NCBI GenBank assembly: GCA_020440555.1
Contig: JAGRNW010000004.1
Span: 1 to 38,714, forward strand
Reading direction: 5' to 3'
Source: Chlamydiia bacterium
GTDB lineage: Bacteria > Chlamydiota > Chlamydiia > Chlamydiales > JAAKFR01
DNA length: 38,714 nucleotides
A program made the translations under genes and the position numbers. How positions within the stretch are numbered: the first letter of the stretch is position 1; each line of letters begins with the position of its first letter. Of this stretch, positions 31,645-38,714 are shown in pieces. A model generated the notes under the pieces. The model saw only the letters and a list, made by a program, of their open reading frames with translations, was not told the origin of the DNA and ran no database searches.

Positions 31645-32883
31645 ATGCGCTATTTCTTATTATGTCTTGTGCTTCTTTCGTATTCTATTGTTGGTCAGGG
31701 AGTTCCATGTATCCCAGAGTATTATTGCAATGACAGTTATCCTCCCTCCTGTATTGACAATATTTCTCAGACCCATGCGGTTTATAGCTCCGATGAATTT
31801 TTGTCAGGGTATTTACAGGCTTTAGTCGATACTCATTATTATGAATTTCAAGTAAGAGTCCTTGTGCGCGATCATAAAGCCTATATTTTTAATCTTCCTT
31901 ATAACGAATTAATAGAGGAGAGTATTCTCAGCTTTATTTTAGATGTGCCATGCATTGATTGTGTAGAGGCCATCGATTGTTCTCCCGAAGAGTTTCTGTG
32001 CAGCTTGCAACAGTCATGGAATGAGCCTCAAGAGGGGGCGTGTGAATATTGTTCCATGGAAGCTGTTTGTGAAGTGCCGCTCCCTTGTTGTCATGTTGAG
32101 GGGATCTGGTTTCCTCAATCGACTGTTCTATTCGCTCCGTTGATAGCCGATCCAAGACAGGTAACTAATTCAGGTTCGATTCGATTTAATGATGATGCTA
32201 TCGGAAAGCACGTGGGAGCTTGCACCTTTGGAGGGGAATTTCCCTTCTTTCGATGGAAGCATGCTTTTTACTCAACTGGGGATCTTCAGATTGGATTAGA
32301 AGCAGGAATCTTTTCTGTTTTCGATCTCGATAACCCTGATGCCTGTATGGTCAACACCGACTATTTTGTAGGACCCTCTCTTACTTATGCCATTTGTCGA
32401 TGGTCTTATCGGTTGAGAGTATGGCATTTGTCCTCTCATTTAGGAGATGAATTTTTGCTTGAAAATCCTGAATATAAGCGGTGCAATCGAAGCGAGGAGG
32501 CCATCGACTTTTTTGCTTCTTATCAGAAAGGGACTTTCCTTCGACTTTATGGAGGAGTAGGGTACATTTTCGATTCAGATAAGGATTTTTACGTTCAACC
32601 ATTTTATGTTGAATTTGGAAGCGAAATCAGAGTATTTGGATGTCGGAGTTGCTTTAATAAACTTTATGTTCAACCTTTTTTTGCCATGAATTTCCTTGTG
32701 TGGGAGGAACATGATTATGATCTCGATGCTACTTATCTTCTAGGAGTTGAGTACAGCTCCATTCAGGGGATTGGAAGAAAGTTTAGAATTTTTTTTGAGT
32801 ATCATGACGGGTATTCTGTTGAAGGGCAATTTGTTCGTGATCGAGTCAATTATCTAGCCATCAGGGTCATGTATGGTTTTTAA
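31645..32883 (+). CDS. DUF1207-type cysteine-rich outer-membrane protein
   Basis: I prefer ATG 31645 because it gives a clean signal peptide (MRYFLLCLVLLSYSIVGQG); an in-frame GTG at 31639 is possible. The mature protein has a Cys-rich N-terminal third (more than 12 Cys). A DUF1207 region follows with FPQSTVLFAPLIADPRQV, VFDLDNP, NTDYFVGPSLTYAI, and WHLSSHLGDEFLLENPEY. These match a family of predicted outer-membrane beta-barrel proteins. Alternating strands and a terminal Phe support insertion in the outer membrane. The many cysteines fit disulfide-linked chlamydial envelopes. Confidence 0.8.
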   Translation: MRYFLLCLVLLSYSIVGQGVPCIPEYYCNDSYPPSCIDNISQTHAVYSSDEFLSGYLQALVDTHYYEFQVRVLVRDHKAYIFNLPYNELIEESILSFILDVPCIDCVEAIDCSPEEFLCSLQQSWNEPQEGACEYCSMEAVCEVPLPCCHVEGIWFPQSTVLFAPLIADPRQVTNSGSIRFNDDAIGKHVGACTFGGEFPFFRWKHAFYSTGDLQIGLEAGIFSVFDLDNPDACMVNTDYFVGPSLTYAICRWSYRLRVWHLSSHLGDEFLLENPEYKRCNRSEEAIDFFASYQKGTFLRLYGGVGYIFDSDKDFYVQPFYVEFGSEIRVFGCRSCFNKLYVQPFFAMNFLVWEEHDYDLDATYLLGVEYSSIQGIGRKFRIFFEYHDGYSVEGQFVRDRVNYLAIRVMYGF

Positions 32884-32884
32884 T

Positions 32885-35014
32885 TCAAGTTGTTTCGGTA
32901 TATTTCATGACAACAAATCCATCTTCGTAGATGGGACCGCCTTTTCCAAGAGAAAGCTTTCCACTAAAAAAATCTCGGTAGACTCTTAAGCCTTCTTTGG
33001 CATTTTTGACGCAGAAAAATGAGTTACTCACCCACTCAGATCCTCGAATTGTCCCATGGATCCGATTAGATTGAAATCTTGAAGTGATTTTTTCTCTCCA
33101 ATAGTTAGGTTCTCCAAAAAGAAGAATGGGACCGAAAGGGCGAGATCCAACTTTGTGGCGCACCTCTTCTAGGGCAAATTCAAAATCAGTTCCAATGCCT
33201 CCCATCACAAAGATGGGAAAATCAAGGTAAAATTCAGCTTGTCTTTCAATGAGATGATCAAGACGATAGGTCATTTTAGCTTCGACATAAGGGTTGAGCT
33301 TCTGTTCATTGACTACAGAATCTCCCCTTGGGTTGAAATCGACGATATTGGCACAGGAGAGTATTTGAAGTTCCTTTGCCATTCGATTGCCCACTTCCAT
33401 TGCTCCCGGTCCACCTCCTGTAACAAATGCCAAGGGAGTATTTATTTGTAAAAGGGGGTGGTTCATTTCCGAACGCATCTCAAGGACTCCACCTAAAAGA
33501 GATCTAAGTTCTTCTTCGAAATTTCCTTCTATAAGATTGGATCCGTAGATCCCAAAAAAGGTCGCCCTCAAAAAAGTTTCTACTCGTTTTAAAGGAACAA
33601 ACATCCCAGAAGCTTTCTCTGGCCTTTGAACATACTGCAGCACCTGATGAGATGTTTGATCGGCCCAATAAATTGGGATTCCAAAGACCACCAAATCAAG
33701 GAGCATCGAGCGATCCTCTTGAGAAAAATAGAGGCCATTGGATTGGGAGGGAATTTGAAAGTAGATACCCTTCATGCAATTTTGAACGTGGTAAGAAAGA
33801 AGCATGCGTTTGAGTATAGGAGAAGGAAAATAACGAGTGAAGAGAACTCCCTGAGAGGTGATCAACCCTTCTTCAATCGCCTTCAAGAAAGGATATGAGG
33901 GTTGTTGCTCGATATACCTTTCAGCCATTAGAGATTGCCTTGTTCCATGGGAAATTCCAGGAAAAGGTTGTCTTTTTGGATCTCGCACAATCCAATCGGT
34001 ATTTTTTAATTCAAGCATTTGTGTCCCTTTGACAATGAATACAGCTGCTCGATGATTTTGAGGAGAAGGGGCCGTTTCAAAAGCTTCAAAAATAGCTTTT
34101 GGGTCTTCAAGATTAAGTTGTAATTGATCACGATCTTCAAAAAAAACATGTTCTCTATGAGGCTCGAGGGTATAAAACTCGAGAGGGATATCAAAGAGTT
34201 CGGTAGAGGCATTCCCGTAGAGTTCATAAATATCACCAGAGGCCTGAGTATCGGGTTGCAAAACATTTGATGAAGTATGATGAAACCCTGGGGGAAGGAG
34301 GGAGTCGACCACTTTGGCGAACACCGTTCGAATATGTAAAGGGAGAGAAGAAACGAGCAAGATTCCATCATTGGTTACAATTCTAGAGGCTCCTTCTTGC
34401 CAGACCTGGTGAAGGTTGAGAAGATCTCGTAGCCCTTTCTTCAATTTAAGAGCTTTGCCTAGGGTGGGAAGAAATCCATGGATTGATTTTTCATAGGCGA
34501 GGCATCCTTCACGCAAAGCTAAAAAAGCCACCATATGTCCTTCCACTCTTTCGAGGACCAATTGACCGCCCCCTTGTTCTCCTCCAAGCGATAGCAGAGG
34601 GCGTCCTTTTCGATCAGACCTTCCAAACATACGTGCTAGATAATCAGGGTTGCGGACTATTCGTCGTTCGTCGGCGGCAAAGATTTTTCCAATATAAGCT
34701 CCAACCTCCAGAAAGGGGAGCATCTCCTTTGCTAAAGGTCCTAGAGCCTGAATTGTGGCTCGAATGTGAGCTGAAGAACTTCTTCTATCGAACACAATTT
34801 CGTCGGTTGAGGTATTGAGTCCTAGTTGGCCGAGAACACTTCTAAAATTAAAAAATAACAATTCTGAAGGGAGGTCATACCCCACAAAAGCAGGGGAGAT
34901 CCCTTGAATTTTAACAACAACACTCGCTGCTTTTTGATCTTCATAAGCGATCGATTCGATCACTCCATCGGGAGTGACAAGATCATAATGTTTGGGGAAG
35001 AGATAACTTGTCAT
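32885..35014 (-). CDS. Large protein with a C-terminal LOG-like (Rossmann, lysine-decarboxylase-like) domain
   Basis: This 709-aa protein has a C-terminal domain (around residues 515-700) like the LOG/TIGR00730 nucleotide-binding family: FVTGGGPGAMEVGNRMA, then VMGGIGTDFEFALEEVR in place of the usual PGGxGTxxE, then PFGPILLFGEPNYW. The first 510 residues are not recognised. They contain several beta-rich segments and no membrane helices or signal peptide. LOG enzymes are nucleoside-5'-monophosphate phosphoribohydrolases. The changed PGG (MGG) leaves activity uncertain. It is a single gene, convergent with the DUF1207 gene with 1 base between stops. Confidence 0.7.
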   Translation of the reverse strand: MTSYLFPKHYDLVTPDGVIESIAYEDQKAASVVVKIQGISPAFVGYDLPSELLFFNFRSVLGQLGLNTSTDEIVFDRRSSSAHIRATIQALGPLAKEMLPFLEVGAYIGKIFAADERRIVRNPDYLARMFGRSDRKGRPLLSLGGEQGGGQLVLERVEGHMVAFLALREGCLAYEKSIHGFLPTLGKALKLKKGLRDLLNLHQVWQEGASRIVTNDGILLVSSLPLHIRTVFAKVVDSLLPPGFHHTSSNVLQPDTQASGDIYELYGNASTELFDIPLEFYTLEPHREHVFFEDRDQLQLNLEDPKAIFEAFETAPSPQNHRAAVFIVKGTQMLELKNTDWIVRDPKRQPFPGISHGTRQSLMAERYIEQQPSYPFLKAIEEGLITSQGVLFTRYFPSPILKRMLLSYHVQNCMKGIYFQIPSQSNGLYFSQEDRSMLLDLVVFGIPIYWADQTSHQVLQYVQRPEKASGMFVPLKRVETFLRATFFGIYGSNLIEGNFEEELRSLLGGVLEMRSEMNHPLLQINTPLAFVTGGGPGAMEVGNRMAKELQILSCANIVDFNPRGDSVVNEQKLNPYVEAKMTYRLDHLIERQAEFYLDFPIFVMGGIGTDFEFALEEVRHKVGSRPFGPILLFGEPNYWREKITSRFQSNRIHGTIRGSEWVSNSFFCVKNAKEGLRVYRDFFSGKLSLGKGGPIYEDGFVVMKYTETT

Positions 35015-35136
35015 AAGACACTCATACTCGATTTAGATTTTCTTGTGTAGGTGTTCGTGATAGGATAGAATGGGAGCTTGCTTAACGCAGTATCTTGTCT
35101 TCATTTTTCTTCTTTTAGGCAGATTTTTTGCGTAAG

Positions 35137-36051
35137 ATGAGTAGAAAATTTATGAAAAAGATAGCACGCAGTTTAGGCATCCATGATGGACCCTTTCATG
35201 CAGATGAGGTAACGGCTTCTGCCTTGCTCCTTCTTTATAATCTTGTTGATCGGGATAAAATTATACGCACAAGGGACCCTGCTATCCTAGTTAAGTGTGA
35301 ATTTGTTTGTGATGTTGGAGGGGTTTATGATCCAGCCAACAAACTTTTCGATCATCATCAGGTCGAATATACAGGATTTTTAAGTAGTGCTGGAATGGTA
35401 TTGATGTATCTTAAAAATGCACAGATCATCGAAGCTGAGGAGTGGCAATTTTTTCAGAATGCTCTTGTGTTTGGAGTGGATGAGCACGATAATGGAAGAG
35501 CTCCACAGGTTGTGGGTTACTGCTCATTTTCTCACGTGATCGCTAATTTTGTTCCTATTTCTTATACCGCTGATGAAAAAGAACTTCTTGAGGCCTTTTT
35601 GCAAGCACTCGATTTTGCTCATGGACATATCTTTCGTTTAAGAAAAAGATACTTTTATAACAAAGAGTGTCGGAACATTGTTAGAGAGAAAATGATCAGG
35701 TATAAGACCTGTCTTCTCTTTGATAAGGCTATTCCATGGATGGAGAGCTTTTTTGCTTTGCGCGGAAAAAATCATCCGGCTCTCTTTGTGGTGATGCCAG
35801 CTGCTTCTCACTGGAAACTTCGCGGGATTCCTCCCTCTTATGATCAGCGGATGCAGGTTCGCATCTCACTTCCTCGAGAGTGGGCAGGACTCCTCGATGA
35901 TCAACTCAAAAAAGTTTCAGGAATTGACGGAGCCATTTTCTGTCACAAGGGGAGATTTACCTCCGTATGGAAGACACGGACTGATGCTTTAAAGGCCCTC
36001 GATTATGTTTTAAAATCCAATGGATTAGAAAATCATGACAACTTTATTTGA
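35137..36051 (+). CDS. MYG1-family (DHH-like) metal-dependent hydrolase
   Basis: This protein of about 300 aa has the MYG1 start IHDGPFHADEVTASALLLL, an acidic FVCDVGGVYDP motif, and FDHHQVEYTGFLSSAGMV, the DHH motif. VDEHDNGRAPQ follows. The MYG1 group are metal-dependent phosphoesterases or exonucleases. Possible starts are TTG 35128, ATG 35137 and ATG 35152; I list 35137, but 35152 is also good. It overlaps the HIT gene by 17 bases, so the pair and the following HEAT protein form an operon. Confidence 0.85.
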   Translation: MSRKFMKKIARSLGIHDGPFHADEVTASALLLLYNLVDRDKIIRTRDPAILVKCEFVCDVGGVYDPANKLFDHHQVEYTGFLSSAGMVLMYLKNAQIIEAEEWQFFQNALVFGVDEHDNGRAPQVVGYCSFSHVIANFVPISYTADEKELLEAFLQALDFAHGHIFRLRKRYFYNKECRNIVREKMIRYKTCLLFDKAIPWMESFFALRGKNHPALFVVMPAASHWKLRGIPPSYDQRMQVRISLPREWAGLLDDQLKKVSGIDGAIFCHKGRFTSVWKTRTDALKALDYVLKSNGLENHDNFI

Positions 36052-36376
36052 AAAAATTATCAATGGCGATCTTCCCTGCGAGAAGGTGTTTGAAAACGAC
36101 CGCATCATTGCTTTTAAAGATATTTTCCCCAAAGCGCCGGTTCATATTTTAATTGTGACTAAAAAGGTCATTCCTAATCTTCAATCGATGAAAGAAGAGG
36201 ATCTTCCCTTAATAGGAGAGATTGTGAAGGTCGCCCAACAGCTCGCGCAAGAGTTTGGTTTGGAAGAGGAGGGATATCGTCTTCTTACAAACAATGGAAA
36301 CCACGCTGGACAGGTGATTCATCACCTTCACTTTCATCTTTTAGGGGGAGGGCCATTAGGGAGGATGGTAGGTTGA
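36035..36376 (+). CDS. HIT-family nucleotide-binding hydrolase (Hint-like)
   Basis: This 113-aa protein has the HIT layout: TLFEKIINGDLPCEKVFEND at the start, FPKAPVHILIVTKK, NNGNHAGQVIHHLHFHLLGG with the HxHxH triad (H97, H99, H101). Hint-like HIT proteins cleave aminoacyl- or phosphoramidate-nucleotides. Length is normal. The start overlaps the MYG1 stop, and its TGA overlaps the TTG of the next gene. Confidence 0.93.
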   Translation: MTTLFEKIINGDLPCEKVFENDRIIAFKDIFPKAPVHILIVTKKVIPNLQSMKEEDLPLIGEIVKVAQQLAQEFGLEEEGYRLLTNNGNHAGQVIHHLHFHLLGGGPLGRMVG

Positions 36377-38121
36377 AAATGGCGACTGATGTTATATGGA
36401 TTTTCACCCTCTTGATTTTATCTCATGCAACATTTCTTTACTCTTTTTCTCCCGAATCTCACTATTCACGAAGAATCAATGCTCATTTGTTGATCGGCGA
36501 CCCCGAATCAGCTTTAAAGGATGTTAGATTAGGACTTAGCCATTATCCTGATGCTTATCCGCTCCACTTTCTTTATGTCAAAATTCTTGCCGCAATAAAA
36601 GATGAAAGAGAGATGATGAAGGCTTGGAGCACTATCGCTGAAAAATTTCCAAACAAGGCCTATCACCAAGAACTTCTTGAAGAGATCGCCTGGGCAATAG
36701 TGAATAAAGGAGCAAAAACATCGGCACTTGCTGTAAAAGCTATCTCTCTTTTAGCAGCTTCGATCACTCAAGATGCAAGAGGGCTTCCTATTCTAATAGA
36801 AGCGATGACAGATAGCAATACAGCTATTCGGGCGATGGGTGTTGATCTTGCCTCTCATTTTGGTGATCAGATGCTCAAAGAAAAGATCATCAAATTATTT
36901 CATACAGAAAATAATTTTGAGGTGAGATTAAATCTGGCAAAAAGCATTGGGACTTGCTATCTAGAGGAACTTATTCCTGTTGCTATAAAAAGATTAGCCG
37001 ATCGAGGGACCTCTCCGGAGGAGATTCAATCCCTTATTCAGAGTATTGCTTCAATCAATGAATGTATTGATCACAACACACTTGTGGATCTTTCTCATTC
37101 TAATCGAGCAACACTTCGTCTTTTAGCATCGGAATGTATTGGACAGCTCAATCTGATCGAGGAGGCAGATCTTTTGCTTCCCCTTCTTAAAGATTCTAAT
37201 TACTCAGTTCGTGTCTCTGCGATTAAAGGAATAGGATCTTTTAAAAAAGAGAAGATTGGAGGAAAAAAAGTTGTTAACTTAATCCTCGATGCTGCAAAGG
37301 GAGGAGATCACTTTGTGGGGATTGCTGCAGGTTTTTCTCTTCTCCTTCTTGGTTCACAAGAGGGGAGAGTTTTTCTTACACGCTGTCTTAAAAGTGATAT
37401 TGCTTTGGTTCGTAGTGTGGCAGCCGGCGCAATCTCCGCTTCTGGTCCTTATGGAATTGATATTGCTCGAGAGATGATCGACCATCATACAGATCCCTTT
37501 GTGAGGGCAAATCTTGCCCTTGGGCTTATTGGACAACGGGTTGAAGTAGAGAAGGGATGTCAAGCAATAGAGGCTCTTTTTAAAATCTCTAAAGAAAACT
37601 GGATGTGGAAACGGGTGGCTAGTTTTGAATCATTGCAAAAAAGTGATTTAAGGCATAATAGCCTGGTTCCCAACTTTCCTGAAATTGCTTCTTATGCAGT
37701 GCATTTGGATCTGCTCAATGTGCTCGCTATTTGTGACTACGAAGGGGCACTCACAACCATAAAAGACTATTTATTTCAAAAAAAATGGGAAATCACCTCA
37801 ATCGCCGCAGAAATGCTTTTGGGTGAAGGAGACGAAAATGCCGTATTGATCATAAGAAAATTACTCGACGATACAAATCCAAGAGTGCGTCTCGATGCAG
37901 CTCTTACGCTTGCTGTCTGGGGGCATGATTATACTGTTCTTCCCGTTTTAATCGAGCTTTATGAAAAAGGAGACAAATTAACACGTATTAAAATTTTAGA
38001 AGCTGTTGGAAGATTAGGAGATTCTTCGACCCTCCCTTTTTTAATGAGTGAATTGCAAAACTCTTCTCAAACTTTACGTGTCATTGCTGCAGCTTGTATC
38101 TTAATGTCTGTGAGTCATTGA
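36373..38121 (+). CDS. HEAT-repeat protein with N-terminal signal
   Basis: This 582-aa protein begins at TTG 36373 (overlapping the HIT stop) or ATG 36379, with a hydrophobic N-terminus (IWIFTLLILSHATFLYSF) that is a signal peptide or anchor. The rest is made of repeated helical pairs typical of HEAT/PBS-lyase repeats, for example LPLLKDSNYSVRVSAIKGIG and LLDDTNPRVRLDAALTLAVW. It has no catalytic motif and is likely a periplasmic or membrane-anchored scaffold for protein interactions. It is the last gene of the MYG1-HIT-HEAT operon, followed by a strong terminator. Confidence 0.85.
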   Translation: MKMATDVIWIFTLLILSHATFLYSFSPESHYSRRINAHLLIGDPESALKDVRLGLSHYPDAYPLHFLYVKILAAIKDEREMMKAWSTIAEKFPNKAYHQELLEEIAWAIVNKGAKTSALAVKAISLLAASITQDARGLPILIEAMTDSNTAIRAMGVDLASHFGDQMLKEKIIKLFHTENNFEVRLNLAKSIGTCYLEELIPVAIKRLADRGTSPEEIQSLIQSIASINECIDHNTLVDLSHSNRATLRLLASECIGQLNLIEEADLLLPLLKDSNYSVRVSAIKGIGSFKKEKIGGKKVVNLILDAAKGGDHFVGIAAGFSLLLLGSQEGRVFLTRCLKSDIALVRSVAAGAISASGPYGIDIAREMIDHHTDPFVRANLALGLIGQRVEVEKGCQAIEALFKISKENWMWKRVASFESLQKSDLRHNSLVPNFPEIASYAVHLDLLNVLAICDYEGALTTIKDYLFQKKWEITSIAAEMLLGEGDENAVLIIRKLLDDTNPRVRLDAALTLAVWGHDYTVLPVLIELYEKGDKLTRIKILEAVGRLGDSSTLPFLMSELQNSSQTLRVIAAACILMSVSH

Positions 38122-38130
38122 CGTTGCTTT

Positions 38131-38182
38131 TTACGTCTATTCCACTTCTTGAACTTGAAGTGGAATAGACGTAATTTTTTTT
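38131..38182 (+). terminator. Strong rho-independent terminator after the HEAT-repeat gene
   Basis: A perfect inverted repeat of 18 bp (38131-38148 with 38157-38174) encloses an 8-base loop and is followed by a run of T. The stem is long for a terminator. The flanking A/T runs on both sides would let it act in both directions. Confidence 0.88.
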
Positions 38183-38247
38183 GGAATGACAAAAAATAGT
38201 TTTTCCCATTAGGATCAAAAAGTTTTCTTAACCTTAGGAGATGATAG

Positions 38248-38714
38248 ATGAGGAAATTATTTATTCTTTTATGTTTGCTCATGGGGATGGCTCAGTTTAA
38301 TCTTTTCGCAGAAAATTGTGATCATTATTGCTGGGATTGTATCGATTGGTGTGAAGGATGGAATGTCCATGCCGATTGGATCTACTGGACTCCAAGAAAG
38401 TGTGCTCTCGATTATTCGATTGATGTTGATTCGAGCGATGAGCCGAAAGGAAAGCTTCATGGTGTAGACCCCTCTTATACAAGTGGGTTTAGAGTTGGTG
38501 TTTTAAAATGCTTATGTGACTGGGATTTGGGTGTGCATTATACTTATCTTCGCACTTGCGATAAAGATTCTGTGGAAAATGCAGCTGGAGATATGGCCGG
38601 CACCTTGATTGGAGGTGATGCTAAAACTGTGGCTGTCGGAGACCTTCGTTTTGCGGAAGGAAAATACAAAGTTGACCTCGATGTTGTAGATATTGAATTT
38701 GGACGAGGTTGGCA
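38248..38714 (+). CDS. Legionella/Simkania-type major outer-membrane protein, start only
   Basis: The reading frame opens at ATG 38248 after TAGGAG and runs off the window with no stop (155 codons). A signal peptide of about 20 residues (MRKLFILLCLLMGMAQFNLFA) is followed by a Cys-rich start (CDHYCWDCIDWCEGW) and WIYWTPRKCALDYSI, as in the Legionella OMP-like family, expanded in environmental chlamydiae. GFRVGVLKCLCDWDLGVHYTYL fits beta-strands of a barrel. It would be a porin or structural envelope protein. Confidence 0.75.
   Translation, partial: MRKLFILLCLLMGMAQFNLFAENCDHYCWDCIDWCEGWNVHADWIYWTPRKCALDYSIDVDSSDEPKGKLHGVDPSYTSGFRVGVLKCLCDWDLGVHYTYLRTCDKDSVENAAGDMAGTLIGGDAKTVAVGDLRFAEGKYKVDLDVVDIEFGRGW

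Noticed and set aside
1-38714. CRISPR array, rRNA, insertion sequences, conjugation or virion genes
   Set aside because: I looked for repeat-spacer arrays, transposase motifs, relaxase and phage structural genes and saw none.

Overview
The window looks like a chromosome segment of an environmental chlamydia (order Parachlamydiales, perhaps a Simkania-like lineage). The clues are a recombinase-like protein that resembles chlamydial plasmid protein pGP8, cysteine-rich outer-membrane proteins (a DUF1207-type protein and the start of a Legionella/Simkania-type OMP), and a set of poorly characterised housekeeping genes. The taxonomic call is inference; no rRNA gene is present.

Layout. (1) Bases 1-3304 are the right end of a first integrated element. 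It has a tyrosine integrase, a DUF1016 PDDEXK nuclease and an unknown 282-aa protein in one overlapping operon, and it ends at a 46-bp copy of the 3' half of a tRNA gene. (2) Bases 3259-25952 are a second, complete-looking element of about 22.6 kb. It is bounded by that tRNA fragment and by an intact tRNA(CAU) gene at 25908-25980. Its integrase lies next to the tRNA, as in element 1, and the catalytic residues of the two integrases fall at identical positions. The two elements therefore appear stacked in tandem on one tRNA gene. (3) Bases 26007-38714 are chromosomal-type genes.

Element 2 has two halves. The left half (3642-16379, all + strand) is a copper/heavy-metal resistance cluster: a CopA-type P-type ATPase, a methyltransferase, an AhpD/CMD-like protein, a DUF2231 membrane protein, an alpha-glucan phosphorylase, a 26-cysteine copper-storage-like four-helix protein, and a CusC-CusB-CusA tripartite efflux pump. 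I see no metal-responsive regulator. The right half holds maintenance genes: two small AlpA-like DNA-binding proteins, a P4-type primase-helicase, three small element proteins, a YqaJ exonuclease plus RecT annealing pair, an XRE regulator, a HigB/HigA-like toxin-antitoxin pair, a catalytically dead recombinase-like protein and the integrase. I see no relaxase, conjugation or virion gene, so it resembles a P4-like satellite or replicating island rather than a full ICE or prophage.

The most notable signal is an unannotated DNA motif, CGGACG-N3-CGGACG. It occurs four times, in two clusters more than 16 kb apart: one just inside the left end, one just after the primase gene. In each cluster a forward copy faces a reverse copy about 100 bp away, and the sequences between them resemble each other. 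This resembles the paired ori/crr layout of P4-type replicons. The ends also carry three copies of ACAACAA-N4-TAACAAGT and paired C5A repeats with an 11-bp period, which are likely recombination-protein sites.

Downstream of the tRNA, a five-gene minus-strand operon encodes an unknown 409-aa protein, an Asp/Glu-racemase-family enzyme and a TrpXYZ-type ABC transporter. Then come a secreted serine hydrolase, the DUF1207 outer-membrane protein, a 709-aa LOG-like protein, a MYG1-HIT-HEAT-repeat operon closed by a strong terminator, and the truncated OMP gene.
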